Assembly (NCBI GenBank): GCA_966250385.1
Contig: CBINHC010000009.1
Coordinates: 62,001-126,000 of the forward strand
DNA from: DASWTL01 sp966250385
GTDB lineage: Bacteria; Bacteroidota; Bacteroidia; Sphingobacteriales; Sphingobacteriaceae
Direction of reading: 5' to 3'
Length of the DNA stretch: 64,000 nt
The notes under the pieces are model-generated. The model had not been told where the DNA came from, searched no databases, and saw only the letters and a list, made by a program, of their open reading frames with translations. The stretch's first letter is position 1. Each line of letters opens with the position of its first letter. The translations under genes were made by a program, and so were the position numbers. Positions 41,992-51,764 of the stretch are shown piece by piece.

Positions 41992-43044
41992 ATGTGGCGA
42001 CAATTATTCAGATTCAACAAAACCGACCGCGCCTGGCATCTTCCGGTGGTTGCTGGCCTCTGCGTGGGCACTCCCCTGTTAACCGGTTTGGTCTATGACA
42101 ATCTTGATGCAGGAAAACTGGCGTCTATCGGTGCGCTGGTGATCCTATATATCCAGTCGAACCGGCTGGTTAACCGGATGATGATCCTGATGGTCTGCGG
42201 CTTCGGCTTTATTTTCTCTTTTACGCTCGGCCTGGTCTTTTCATTCAATCACTGGCTTGCACCGCTCGTGCTTGCACTGTATACATGCGGCGTACACTAC
42301 GCGTTAAACCGCCTCCGGCTCAGGCGCCCTCCCGGAAATTTCTTTTTCATCATGATCGCCGCCATTGCCATATCGCTCCCCCATAACCGTCAGACCGTTG
42401 CAGAAGGCATCGGCTATTTTTCAATTGGTGTGATTTCAGCCTGTACCATCGGCCTGCTCTACAGTATTCTTGTGTTAAGGAAGGACCCGCATACTCCTGA
42501 TACGATCGCTATAGAACAAGACACCTATGTTAATCTCACGGAATCGATGATTTTCGGTGCAATGGTCGGAATTGCGCTGCTGGCAGCCATCCTGCTCGGG
42601 CTGGAAAATCCCTATTGGGTTCCCACCTCGTGTATGGCGGTAATGCAGGGAGTGAATACCAAACACGTCTGGACAAGAGCGGTACAACGAATACTGGGGA
42701 CCTTTATCGGTCTTGGCCTGACCTGGCTGATCCTGCAGACCGGCGTGTCTACATGGGGCATATGTGCAAGTGTTCTGCTCCTTCAGGTCCTCATTGAGTT
42801 TCTTGTCGTCAGGAACTATACGGTCGCAGCTGTATTTATAACGACGCTGACTATTTTTCTGGCCGAACCGACGGCAAATCTGGCAATGGATCCCGATCAC
42901 CTGATTGCTGCCCGGTTCTTTGACATCCTGACCGGCAGCCTGATCGGGGGGATCGGAGGGTGGTTACTGTACCACGAGCAGATCCACTTCTTTGCAAAGA
43001 AACAACTGAAAAAAACCCGGATTATCCTTAGAAGATCCAGGTAG
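41992..43044 (+). CDS. FUSC-like aromatic-acid-exporter-type membrane protein
   Basis: A 350-residue inner-membrane protein with about ten hydrophobic helices in two similar sets (15-165 and 190-330), separated by a short charged linker (RKDPHTPDTIAIEQDTYV). YWVPTSCMAVMQGVNTKHVWTRAVQRILGTFIGL is the FUSC/YccS signature of the second set. Family members export aromatic acids or hydroxylated compounds. It lacks the large soluble domain of YccS. The transported compound is unknown. Confidence 0.8.
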   Translation: MWRQLFRFNKTDRAWHLPVVAGLCVGTPLLTGLVYDNLDAGKLASIGALVILYIQSNRLVNRMMILMVCGFGFIFSFTLGLVFSFNHWLAPLVLALYTCGVHYALNRLRLRRPPGNFFFIMIAAIAISLPHNRQTVAEGIGYFSIGVISACTIGLLYSILVLRKDPHTPDTIAIEQDTYVNLTESMIFGAMVGIALLAAILLGLENPYWVPTSCMAVMQGVNTKHVWTRAVQRILGTFIGLGLTWLILQTGVSTWGICASVLLLQVLIEFLVVRNYTVAAVFITTLTIFLAEPTANLAMDPDHLIAARFFDILTGSLIGGIGGWLLYHEQIHFFAKKQLKKTRIILRRSR

Positions 43045-43082
43045 CGCCCGAAAGTCGGGACGGACAGCAATAATTAGAATCG

Positions 43083-44258
43083 CTACGTGAGCCCGTATTC
43101 CCCGGGACTGGGCAGGGATACGGTGATTTTTGTGCCTTCTCCGGGAGCGGATTTAAGGCTGAAGCTGCCGTTCAGCAAATTGACGTTGTTTCGTACGCTG
43201 GCTAAGCCGATTCCTTCACCCTTCACTTTTTCCCGGTCAAATCCGATTCCGTTGTCTTCAACGGTAATCACCACTTCCCGGGTGTTTTCGGTGATCGATA
43301 TAAGTCCCCGGGTTGCTTCCGAGTGCTTGCTGATGTTGAGGACCAGTTCCTGAATCAGGCGATAGACGACGATCTCGAATGACCTGTCATTCTTGGGCGT
43401 CAGCAGCTGAATATGACTACTGAAGGCCACCACTCCCGGCATGTCCCTGCAGATTCCTTCGATCGCCGCTTTCAGTCCGTAGTCATGCAATATGACCGGC
43501 ATCAGCTGATGGGATATCTGCCTGCACTCCCGGATCGAACTGTACAGCAGGTCGGCTGCTTTCTTCAGAGCGGCCCGGTCCTTCTCGCTCTGGGCGGTAA
43601 AGCTGACCTGGTTAAGCTCGATCTGGGCGGCAAACAGCAGCTGGCCCAGACTATTGTGAAGGCCTTCAGCAATTCGCTCCCGCTCCTTCTCCTGGGTGAG
43701 AAGGGTGGCTTTCACCACTTCCGCCTGTTGCTGAAGCAGAAGTCTCTGTTCCTGCATGTCCTTTTCAAGCTGCTCAAGGCGTTTACGCTCCGAAATATCC
43801 TCGATGACGGTGTATCCCAGCGTTTCACCATGATCTTCAAAAGTGATGGAGTTCAAATGGCACCAAAGCGAAGACCGGTCTTTCCGGATCAGGCAGGCGT
43901 CAATACTGAAGCTTTGCCGGCTGTTGCTCCAAAGCTGTTCCCGCAAGTGCTCCCAGGCGGATTTAAAATCCGGATGCGAGAGGTCCACGATGTTTGCACC
44001 CAGCAATTCCTCCTCGCTGTATCCCAGGATCTTGGTCAGGGACCGATTGACCATGACGATCCGTAAATCTGCATTGATGATCTTCATTCCCAGAGAGGAT
44101 TGCTCAAAAACCGTTTGAAACCGCTTTCTACTCGCCCGGTACTCCAGGTCCAGTCGTTCCTTTTCGGCGGCTAGACTTTCGGCTTCAGCCAGTCTTGCTT
44201 TCAGGAATTGGATCTCAGCTTCCTTGGGAACTGCATCCATACTTTTTTGTGGGGTCAT
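43083..44258 (-). CDS. PAS-domain sensor histidine kinase (HisKA_3)
   Basis: A 391-residue cytoplasmic kinase: an N-terminal coiled coil, a PAS domain (about 45-160, FEQSSLGMKIINADLRIVMVN), a second coiled coil, the HisKA_3 box with H201 (ERIAEGLHNSLGQ) and an ATPase domain (VEDNGIGFD, GEGIGLASVRNN). This type normally phosphorylates a LuxR/NarL-type regulator, which is not encoded nearby. With no membrane segment it senses a cytosolic signal. It converges on the FUSC gene. Confidence 0.92.
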   Translation of the reverse strand: MTPQKSMDAVPKEAEIQFLKARLAEAESLAAEKERLDLEYRASRKRFQTVFEQSSLGMKIINADLRIVMVNRSLTKILGYSEEELLGANIVDLSHPDFKSAWEHLREQLWSNSRQSFSIDACLIRKDRSSLWCHLNSITFEDHGETLGYTVIEDISERKRLEQLEKDMQEQRLLLQQQAEVVKATLLTQEKERERIAEGLHNSLGQLLFAAQIELNQVSFTAQSEKDRAALKKAADLLYSSIRECRQISHQLMPVILHDYGLKAAIEGICRDMPGVVAFSSHIQLLTPKNDRSFEIVVYRLIQELVLNISKHSEATRGLISITENTREVVITVEDNGIGFDREKVKGEGIGLASVRNNVNLLNGSFSLKSAPGEGTKITVSLPSPGEYGLT

Positions 44259-44567
44259 GGTGAGGGTTTGATCGAAGGTAACCTTTTTAACGTCCGATTC
44301 CGGAATTTAAATTTTATCATGTCAACGATCGTCTCTTTTGAATGATGACCTGGAGCTGATCCGGCGTTAACGGACCATCGTACTGGGTAAACAGCCGCAC
44401 GGCAACCCGGTTTCATTTATTCGGCATGGCCGCCTCCGCAGACCAACGCAGTCGCTTCATGCAGCGGTATGGTGAGTTCCCTGTGATCTTAATCCGGCAA
44501 AGTGCTCCTGCCGCGGAGATCGCTTACCCGCGGGATCTGAAGACTGATCTCTGCGAACCGATGCGCT
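44259..44567. other. Intergenic stretch with no recognised element
   Basis: The 309 nt upstream of the PAS kinase and downstream of the GH1-like gene hold no convincing gene, hairpin or operator. One 70-codon plus-strand frame starting at 44426 has no family match and runs into the GH1-like gene on the other strand. Confidence 0.5.
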
Positions 44568-45788
44568 TCACGGCTGAAAATCGAGTCCGAACTCTTCCCA
44601 GAGCAAAACATCCCGCCACTGGCCGATCAGTTTTCTGAACGCCTTTCCTACCGGCATGATGTTACGGTCAAGGTCAAAGAGGCCCAGTTCGTTCACATGG
44701 CCATCGTCAAGGGTCAGGGCACTGTCCCAGTCTACCTGGTGCAGCAGGCTGTACCAGGTGAACCCGATGATCGGCACACCGTCACGTTTCAGCTGATGCA
44801 CGTTCGCCCATTCTTTGTACAACCAGGATACACATGCCGGCGAGGAGATATTGGTCTCCGTATGCATGATCGGGAGCCGGTACCGGCTATAGTACTGGTG
44901 GGTAATGACATAGTAGCCGAACACCTCCCCGGAGGCTTCGGTACGGCCGTCCGGGAAGACAACGTGTTCATTCGTCTGGTAATAATCATTTCCCATGATA
45001 CACCAGGCATTGACCTGGTTATTGGTGAACCAGCAATACTCGTCCTGCGTCATGCCGTTCCTGAGCAGATAGCGGTACATGGTCGCTGAAAGCGGGTAAC
45101 CATAGGTCAGGTCCAGTGCCAGGAATCGCTTTTCGTTTAAGAAGTTTGCCAGCTTCTGTGCGGACGGATTGGAAGGATGATAGAACTCGGAAGATTCGCT
45201 TTGAACAAAGACTGCGTTGGGCTGCACGCTGAGAATCTCCCGCATCGCCAGGACATTGGCTTTACAACAGTGCTTCAGGGCAGTCACAAAAGTCTCCTCG
45301 GAGGTAAGCTGCTCATTCCACCATCCATACAGGGCTGAAAAGGTGGCGGTGATATAGATCTCATTGATCGGGGTATAATACCGGACGTCCGGAAATCGCT
45401 GCGCAAAGGCTTTGGCGTATGCTGCAAACAATTCGGGGAAATCCGGATTCTGGAAGCTTTCGATCCAGTCGGGAACCCCGAAGTGACACAGGTCGGCAAT
45501 GGGCGTGATATCCAGGTCACTCAGTTTATGAAAGGTGAGATCCGCAAACTCCCAGTCATACTTGCCGGGGCCGGTGTGCGTCGAATAGTATGGCGGTCCG
45601 TACCGGAGAAAATGGATGTCCAGGATCTTCAGCAAATCAAAATCCTTTTCCCAGTTCTGGTAGTGGCCGGTTTTCTCCATCTCATCCACCCGCTTCCGGC
45701 TGCCATCAGGCAACCGGATCGCCGGGTAACTGTTCTCAATACCTGTAGCGAAAATGAACTTTTCTGACAACGCCTGTTTCACCGCCAA
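44568..45788 (-). CDS. Glycoside hydrolase family 1-like beta-glycosidase
   Basis: A 406-residue cytoplasmic TIM-barrel enzyme with no signal peptide. E143 in TPINE matches the acid/base of family GH1 (T-x-NE-type) and E311 in MHTETN the nucleophile (normally I/VTENG). HFLRYGPPYY, CHFGVPDW and FTWYSLLHQVDWDSAL fit the barrel. It is shorter than classical GH1 (about 450 residues), and its nucleophile motif is atypical, so the substrate may differ from cellobiose-type sugars. It is probably monocistronic. Confidence 0.75.
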   Translation of the reverse strand: MAVKQALSEKFIFATGIENSYPAIRLPDGSRKRVDEMEKTGHYQNWEKDFDLLKILDIHFLRYGPPYYSTHTGPGKYDWEFADLTFHKLSDLDITPIADLCHFGVPDWIESFQNPDFPELFAAYAKAFAQRFPDVRYYTPINEIYITATFSALYGWWNEQLTSEETFVTALKHCCKANVLAMREILSVQPNAVFVQSESSEFYHPSNPSAQKLANFLNEKRFLALDLTYGYPLSATMYRYLLRNGMTQDEYCWFTNNQVNAWCIMGNDYYQTNEHVVFPDGRTEASGEVFGYYVITHQYYSRYRLPIMHTETNISSPACVSWLYKEWANVHQLKRDGVPIIGFTWYSLLHQVDWDSALTLDDGHVNELGLFDLDRNIMPVGKAFRKLIGQWRDVLLWEEFGLDFQP

Positions 45789-45859
45789 TCTGCCTCCGAT
45801 CAGTTGCCCTTTATTTAATAGAGTAAACGACGCTTTCCGGAGTTACATCCGGAATAGCC

Positions 45860-45884
45860 AGCCCGGGTGATCAATGTCCGGGCT
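45860..45884 (-). terminator. Hairpin after the DUF2723 gene
   Basis: AGCCCGG (45860-45866) and CCGGGCT (45878-45884) form a 7-bp GC stem with an 11-nt loop, 10 nt after the DUF2723 stop codon. There is no T tract, so termination strength is uncertain. Confidence 0.45.
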
Positions 45885-45893
45885 TCTGCCGCT

Positions 45894-48800
45894 TCATACA
45901 CCCCAGGCCTTCTGTGCCGATGCAAAAACGGCCTCAATTTTGGCACCAAGTTTTTCCTGCTTGTTCCGGACCGCTTCATCCTTCATCCTGTTCAGCAGGT
46001 ATGCGCAAAGCTGAATTTCCTCGATCCGGCTCTGCTGCTGCTCCTTTGTCAGGCCTGCCAGAAACAGCAGTTCGCCCTGCAGAAATGCAGTCGTCCTGGT
46101 CATCAGCGCATTCGCCTTGCCCGTCTCACCCAACTGATAAAGAATAGCGGCAGCCCGGTATTTATCGACGCTGTCGCGAATGGTGTAGTTGCGTTCCGGC
46201 ATATGCTCCAGAACCTTATCCATCAGCCGTTTTGCCTGTGCTGTTTTACCTTCGCTGACCAGATTTTCCCCCAGGGTGTTCAGCAGCTGCCAGGTCTGGC
46301 CCGACACCCGGCGTGACTCCGGATCCAGGTAAGCGGCCCGCCGGAATGAATCCAGTCTGAACTTATTCATTACGTTCGAATAAAACGCGTCCGAATTGGT
46401 TACTTCGGACTTGTCGCGTCCGTCTTCATGCGGTTTCAGAGGCAGCAGCCGGTAAGCGAATCCTTCCAGGCGCAGGTACCGGTCCAGCCCGAAATAGCTG
46501 TCCCTGGATACTCCCGTGGTAAAATAGATCGGCCGCTCCCAGTTGTTGTGGGCCAGGATATCCATCAGCGCAAGGTCACTGCGCGTTACGTGGTTTTTTC
46601 CGTAGGTCCATTCCATCCGGGACACGACGTTGGGCAGATCTGCGGGGCGGACCGTGTGAGTGGCCAGCAACTGCCGGGTATCCACGGTCAGCCGGAACTT
46701 TTTGGTCGGGAGGATATTCTGAAAGGATCCATCCTGCATTTCCACTTTATCCGCCTGGTGATCCGAAACCAGGACCTCAACAAGGTCCTTCAGCTCGACG
46801 GAATCAGACAACCCATAATCCATATAGTAGAGAACGTCCCGGACACCGGCCTGATACTTTTCTTCCTTCATACTGACTGGCAGGGGTTCAGATTCGTAGG
46901 ACCGCTTCCTGAGTGCATTGACGTAGGAAGGGTCGAACAATAGCTGAAGGTTGACGATCCGGACATCCCGACGGATGCCCTCCACTTCCTGGGCGTACCA
47001 TAGCGGGTAAGTGTCGTTGTCCGCGTTGGTAAACAGGATCGCATGGGGCGCACACGATTCCAGGTAATTGACCGCCATATCATAGGCAACGGTGTTCTCG
47101 GACCGGTCATGATCATCCCAGTTCTGGCTGACCATCAGCAGCGGCGCCGCGATCAGACAGCACATGACGGCAGCAACCGCACCCGGAAGGACCGGCAGGA
47201 CCCGTCTGAGTCCCTGGTACACAGCCAGAACGCCGAGCCCTATCCAGATGGCAAAGGCGTAAAACGATCCGACATATGCATAATCCCGTTCGCGGACCTG
47301 TAAGGGGTCCTGGTTCAGGTACAGGACGATCGCCAGGCCAGTACACAGGAAAAATGCAGCGACCACGATGGCGTGCTTACGGTTCCTGATGAAATGCCAT
47401 ACCAGGCCGGCCATCCCCAGGAGCAAAGGCAGCCCGAAATACCGGTTGTAACCCTCATTTCGCATGGCCATCGGTGAAAGCGCCTCCCCGGCTCCCAAAC
47501 GGAGCTGATCGAGTGGTCTCAACCCTGATATCCAATTGCCATCCCGGTTGTCGCCCTGTCCCTGTTCATCATTCTGCCGCCCTGCAAAGTTCCACAGCAG
47601 GTAACGCATGTACATGAAGCCCACCTGGTAGGAGGTGAAGAACCGGATATTATCAGTAAAGGAAGGCTGACGTGACTCCGGAAGGCCAAGCCAGCCCCGG
47701 TAGAATGCGACGTCCTCCGCGTCATCACTATAGATCCGGGGGAATACGGTGTTCCGGTCATACGTGTAGTCAACCATCTTTCCGCTCACCTCGTACCGCT
47801 CTGCACCTTTCCGGTACATGGTCTTTCCGGGTTCGGCTGCAACAGCCTTCGAATCGAAATACTGACCGTATAGTAAGGGCGCCTGCGCGTACTGCTCGCG
47901 GCCCAGGTAGCGCAGTAAGGCATACCCGTTGTCCGGATTGCTGATATTGATCGACGTCTTGGCCTCTGCCCGGAGCAGGATCATGGTATAGCTGCTGTAG
48001 CCGAAAATGATGAAGGTGGTACAGATCAGCACGAGGTTCATCGCAGGTTTCGCTTTGCGCTCGGAATACCATATTCCCAGGCCAAGGCCGCTGGTGACCA
48101 GGGCCAGAAAAAACAGGACTCCGGACCCGAATCCCAGGTGGAGGGAGTTGACAAAAAATAAATCCGTCAAGAAAGCGAATCGCACGAGATACTGTCCGAT
48201 TCCGTACTGAACCAGTGCCAGCATACCGCAGCCAGCTACGAGAGCCGCCAGAACCCCTTTCACCGTAACGGTTTGCCGCTGCTGGAAATGCCATAACAGT
48301 ACAATGGCGGGAATCGCCAGCAGACTGAGCAGGTGAATGCCGATCGACAGCCCGATCAGGTAGGCGATCAGGATCAGCCACCGGTTGGCCGAATGGACAT
48401 CCGCCGAAGCCTCCCACCGGAGAGCGGCCCAAAAGACGATGGCTGTACAAAGGGAAGAAACCGCATAAACCTCCGCTTCAACGGCGGAAAACCAGAATGA
48501 ATCCGAGAATGCATAAGCAAGAGCGCCGACCAGGCCGGCTCCTGTTACCAGGACCATTTGCCAGGCACTCATATGATCTTCCTGCATAAGCAGTCTTCGT
48601 GCAAGGGCCGTAATGGTCCAGAACAGGAACATGACAGTAAGTGCACTGGCCACGGCCGAAAGGACGTTTACCCAGAAGGCTACCTGGCCGGGGCTGCCGG
48701 CGGCCAGCGAGAACAGTTTCCCAAGCATCATGAACAAGGGGGCTCCGGGCTGGTGCCCGACCTGGATCCTGAACGCCGTTGCGATAAACTCGCCGCAATC

Positions 48801-48902
48801 CCAGAAGCTCACGGTCGGCTGCAGGGTGAGCATGTATACCAGTAATGCCAGGGCAAAAGTGCCCCATCCAAGAAAATTGTTGATGCGACTGAAATTTTTC
48901 AT
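45894..48902 (-). CDS. DUF2723 membrane protein (protein O-mannosyltransferase-like)
   Basis: A 1002-residue inner-membrane protein. About ten to twelve helices fill residues 10-560, beginning with YMLTLQPTVSFWDCGEFIATAFRIQVGHQPGAPLFMM, the DUF2723 hallmark, whose D and E sit where GT-C glycosyltransferases bind lipid-linked sugar. A soluble periplasmic part follows (AILFTNADNDTYPLWYAQEVEGIR, RPIYFTTGV) with helical repeats at the C terminus. GT-C enzymes move sugars from polyprenyl carriers to proteins; Bacteroidota O-glycosylate many exported proteins. The function is not proven for this family. The ATG at 48902 is preferred over 48962, which adds 20 unrelated residues. Confidence 0.88.
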   Translation of the reverse strand: MKNFSRINNFLGWGTFALALLVYMLTLQPTVSFWDCGEFIATAFRIQVGHQPGAPLFMMLGKLFSLAAGSPGQVAFWVNVLSAVASALTVMFLFWTITALARRLLMQEDHMSAWQMVLVTGAGLVGALAYAFSDSFWFSAVEAEVYAVSSLCTAIVFWAALRWEASADVHSANRWLILIAYLIGLSIGIHLLSLLAIPAIVLLWHFQQRQTVTVKGVLAALVAGCGMLALVQYGIGQYLVRFAFLTDLFFVNSLHLGFGSGVLFFLALVTSGLGLGIWYSERKAKPAMNLVLICTTFIIFGYSSYTMILLRAEAKTSINISNPDNGYALLRYLGREQYAQAPLLYGQYFDSKAVAAEPGKTMYRKGAERYEVSGKMVDYTYDRNTVFPRIYSDDAEDVAFYRGWLGLPESRQPSFTDNIRFFTSYQVGFMYMRYLLWNFAGRQNDEQGQGDNRDGNWISGLRPLDQLRLGAGEALSPMAMRNEGYNRYFGLPLLLGMAGLVWHFIRNRKHAIVVAAFFLCTGLAIVLYLNQDPLQVRERDYAYVGSFYAFAIWIGLGVLAVYQGLRRVLPVLPGAVAAVMCCLIAAPLLMVSQNWDDHDRSENTVAYDMAVNYLESCAPHAILFTNADNDTYPLWYAQEVEGIRRDVRIVNLQLLFDPSYVNALRKRSYESEPLPVSMKEEKYQAGVRDVLYYMDYGLSDSVELKDLVEVLVSDHQADKVEMQDGSFQNILPTKKFRLTVDTRQLLATHTVRPADLPNVVSRMEWTYGKNHVTRSDLALMDILAHNNWERPIYFTTGVSRDSYFGLDRYLRLEGFAYRLLPLKPHEDGRDKSEVTNSDAFYSNVMNKFRLDSFRRAAYLDPESRRVSGQTWQLLNTLGENLVSEGKTAQAKRLMDKVLEHMPERNYTIRDSVDKYRAAAILYQLGETGKANALMTRTTAFLQGELLFLAGLTKEQQQSRIEEIQLCAYLLNRMKDEAVRNKQEKLGAKIEAVFASAQKAWGV

Positions 48903-49121
48903 GATCGGCTGTTGACGGGCTAAACTATTCGTTATCAGAGGAACACATCGAAAATTTAACAATTTTTAACATCGCTTCCCGCGTCAGCGCGTGTATGCAC
49001 TGCCCGGCTCGGGCGGGATTTGGTTTAAATGGTTAGGGAAAGTGCAGTTCTTGCTTTATTTTAGGTATGGTTAACGGCTTGCGATATCCTTTCCGTTGCA
49101 GATCAATTAAATGGCCTCGAT

Positions 49122-50108
49122 ATGAAATATCTGATCATCACCGCGCTCACACTTTCCCTTACCTCCTGTGCCTATGCGCAATCCGGCGGCAAACTGCCGC
49201 CAGCCTCCGGCAATCCGATCTTCCCCGGCTGGTATGCTGACCCGGAAGGCGCCGTATTTGAAAACCGGTACTGGGTCTATCCGACCTATTCGGATAAGTA
49301 TGAAAAGCAGGTATTCCTTGACGCCTTCTCGTCCAGAGATCTGGTGACCTGGGAAAAGCACGAAAAAGTCCTGGATACAGCCGATTTTAAATGGGCCAAA
49401 AAAGCGGTATGGGCGCCGTCCATCATCAAAAAGGGGTCGGACTACTTCCTGTTTTTCGGCGCCAACGACATCCAGAGCGACCAGGAGACCGGGGGGATCG
49501 GTGTCGGGATCTCTAAAGATCCGGCGGGGCCGTTTAAGGATCACCTGGGAAGACCCCTGGTGGACAAATTCCACAACGGAGCCCAGCCCATCGATCAGTT
49601 CGCTTTCAGGGACCGGGACGGACAATACTACCTGATTTACGGCGGGTGGAAGCACTGCAATATCGCTAAGCTCAACCCAGATTTTACCGGCTTTGAACCG
49701 TTTGCCGATTCAACGATGTTCAGGGAAATAACCCCGGAAGGATATGTGGAAGGCCCCTATATGTTCTTAAGGGATGGGAAATACTATTTCATGTGGTCGG
49801 AGGGCGGCTGGACGGGTCCGGATTATGCCGTGGCCTATGCCGTCGCAGATTCGCCCCTGGGGCCTTTCAAAAGGATCGGGCAGATTCTTAAACAGGATCC
49901 GCAGATCGCTACCGGCGCCGGACACCATTCCGTGATCAAACATCCGAAGAAAGACGACTATTACATTGTCTATCATCGCCGGCCGCTTGGCGAGACGAAC
50001 GGGAACCACCGGGTAACCTGTATCGACAGACTGGAGTTTGACCGGGATGGACTGATCAAACCGGTGGTCATGACATTTGAGGGAGTCACCGCCAATCCGA
50101 TCCGGTAG
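49122..50108 (+). CDS. Glycoside hydrolase family 43 enzyme
   Basis: A 328-residue exported five-bladed beta-propeller, with signal peptide 1-20 and a possible lipobox at C16 (LTSC). The three GH43 carboxylates are D40 (WYADPEG), D158 (QPIDQFAF) and E210 (YVEGPYMF). Family members release arabinose, xylose or galactose from plant-type polysaccharides. It is monocistronic, followed by a terminator hairpin. No SusC/SusD is adjacent, so it is not part of a full polysaccharide locus here. Confidence 0.9.
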   Translation: MKYLIITALTLSLTSCAYAQSGGKLPPASGNPIFPGWYADPEGAVFENRYWVYPTYSDKYEKQVFLDAFSSRDLVTWEKHEKVLDTADFKWAKKAVWAPSIIKKGSDYFLFFGANDIQSDQETGGIGVGISKDPAGPFKDHLGRPLVDKFHNGAQPIDQFAFRDRDGQYYLIYGGWKHCNIAKLNPDFTGFEPFADSTMFREITPEGYVEGPYMFLRDGKYYFMWSEGGWTGPDYAVAYAVADSPLGPFKRIGQILKQDPQIATGAGHHSVIKHPKKDDYYIVYHRRPLGETNGNHRVTCIDRLEFDRDGLIKPVVMTFEGVTANPIR

Positions 50109-50112
50109 TTCG

Positions 50113-50149
50113 CTGTTCACCCGGACCGGATCCGGGCCCGGGTGAACAG
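50113..50149 (+). terminator. Terminator hairpin after GH43
   Basis: CTGTTCACCCGG (50113-50124) and CCGGGTGAACAG (50138-50149) form a perfect 12-bp stem 4 nt after the stop codon. The downstream T content is modest. The next gene is on the other strand, so this marks the transcript end. Confidence 0.7.
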
Positions 50150-50230
50150 TTCCGTATAACTTTCGTTGAAAAAAAGCATGCCAGCCCGTGGAAAGCGTGG
50201 GTACTGAACCACACGGCCGCCCCTGCCTGC

Positions 50231-51451
50231 TTATTTGTCAGGGTAAAGCAGGTATTTTTTCCGCATCTTTCTGAACTCGTTCAGACCTGGTTCCCAGCTC
50301 TTACGGATCTCCTCTTCCGGTACACCGGCGATGATCTGTTCCTTCAAGGTTGCGTTTCCGGACCGGAAGTTAAATTCACCGACGGCAGGGTGCAGCGTAT
50401 GATCGAAGAACTTCGCTTTATCCGGGAATGCATTGTACATCTCGATCAGCCACGATAAGTTGATGCGGCCGGTTTTCCGGAGTATGCCGGTGTCATACTT
50501 GCGCAGGTCGATCCCGTAGCAGACGCTGTCCTTGTATAAGGGGTCCTCACTCATACCCGTGATACCTGCCGGCTTGAATGAGAATTCATACTTGCCTTTA
50601 AGTTCCGGCGCGCCCAGAACCGTGAACGGCATATAGGTGCCCCGGCCGTAGTTGATCATGGTGCCTTCAAACAAACACATGCTGGGATATAACAGGATGG
50701 ATTGCTGCGTATTAAGGTTTGGTGACGGATTCACCGGCAAATCATACGGCAGCGAATGGTTGTAATTGGCAATTTTGACGATCTTGAGTTTACACTTCTT
50801 ACCCTCGAGGTAACCTTCTCCGTTCAGCATCAGGGCAAATTCTCCCATGGTCATCGCATGGGTGATCGGAATTCGGTGCTGCCCGATTCCAGAACGCCAT
50901 TTGTCTTCCAGGATCGGACCGTCGATGAGGTAACCGTTGGGATTCGGGCGGTCCAGCACCATGAGCTCAACATTATTCTCGGCGCAGGCTTCCATGACGT
51001 CTTCCAGCGTATTGATATTGGTATAGAACCTGCAGCCCACATCCTGGATATCGAAAATCATCAGATCGACATCTGCGAGCTGGGCCGCGGAAGGTTTCCG
51101 TTGCTTGCCGTACAGCGAAATGATGGGAATTCCGGTTTGCCGGTCCACTTCATCGGTGACGGCGGTCCCATTACTGGCATTCCCCCTGAACCCATGCTCG
51201 GGCCCGAAAACCTTGACGATGTTCACGCCAAGTTTCAGTAAACTGTCTACGCTCAGGCTGCTTCCGATAACGGAGGTCTGGTTGGCGACCATCGCCACCC
51301 TTTTGCCTTTCAGGTAGGGAACATATCGGGCAGTCTGATCGGCACCGGTAATGATTCCGTTCTTTACCGGGTCCTTGCGGTCAGATGCGGCAGCTGAAAA
51401 GGACAGGAAGATGGCCATGCAAAAAAGCAGGCCGGAGCGTAAGGTTTTCAT
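50231..51451 (-). CDS. namZ: DUF1343 protein, NamZ-like exo-beta-N-acetylmuramidase
   Basis: A 406-residue exported protein (signal peptide 1-22, SAAAS) of the DUF1343 family: GKRVAMVANQTSVIGSSLSVD, VFGPEHGFRGNASNGTAV, IFDIQDVGCRFYTNINTLEDVM, VLDRPNPN, and INYGRGTYMPFTVLGAPEL. Characterised members (NamZ) release terminal N-acetylmuramic acid from peptidoglycan fragments. E/H in GPEHGF and D/R in LDRPNPN are the strongly conserved pocket residues. It probably acts in the periplasm in cell-wall turnover. No MurNAc kinase or etherase gene is adjacent. Confidence 0.88.
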   Translation of the reverse strand: MKTLRSGLLFCMAIFLSFSAAASDRKDPVKNGIITGADQTARYVPYLKGKRVAMVANQTSVIGSSLSVDSLLKLGVNIVKVFGPEHGFRGNASNGTAVTDEVDRQTGIPIISLYGKQRKPSAAQLADVDLMIFDIQDVGCRFYTNINTLEDVMEACAENNVELMVLDRPNPNGYLIDGPILEDKWRSGIGQHRIPITHAMTMGEFALMLNGEGYLEGKKCKLKIVKIANYNHSLPYDLPVNPSPNLNTQQSILLYPSMCLFEGTMINYGRGTYMPFTVLGAPELKGKYEFSFKPAGITGMSEDPLYKDSVCYGIDLRKYDTGILRKTGRINLSWLIEMYNAFPDKAKFFDHTLHPAVGEFNFRSGNATLKEQIIAGVPEEEIRKSWEPGLNEFRKMRKKYLLYPDK

Positions 51452-51689
51452 GATTAAAAAATTTCGTCCCCCAAACTAATCAAAAATCCCGACAGTCGCC
51501 GGGTAGTCTCCAATTCGGGGAAATCCGAAGGTACTCCGTATCCGCACAGCAGGCGAAGCGTCGAAATTCATGTTGGGTCTCCCATTAAGGGTAACCGCCT
51601 CTTCCATAAAGATCAAGCTGCCAAACCTGCCTCACGAGCTGCGCATTCAACCCCTCGGGGGGCTACATCCGACAAAACAAACTTTTAAT

Positions 51690-51758
51690 TTAGATTAATT
51701 CTAAATAACTCTTGTACTTTCCTTTCGCGTTTTTACCTTTGCCTTAGAATTAATCTAA
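51690..51758 (+). promoter_or_regulatory. DtxR/IdeR-like double operator and promoter of the siderophore receptor
   Basis: TTAGATTAATTCTAA (51690-51704) and TTAGAATTAATCTAA (51744-51758) are exact reverse complements and each is nearly palindromic. Between them lie TTG (51712-51714) as -33 and TACCTTTG (51734-51741) as -7, 19 nt apart. The second copy covers the start of transcription and ends 6 nt before the ATG. The TTAG-N7-CTAA shape resembles iron- or manganese-dependent DtxR/IdeR/MntR operators. The rest of the 313-nt gap (51452-51689) shows nothing recognised. Confidence 0.72.
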
Positions 51759-51764
51759 ATAAGA

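Noticed and set aside
44426..44638. 70-codon plus-strand frame in the gap before the PAS kinase
   Set aside because: No family match or ribosome site, and it overlaps the end of the GH1-like gene.
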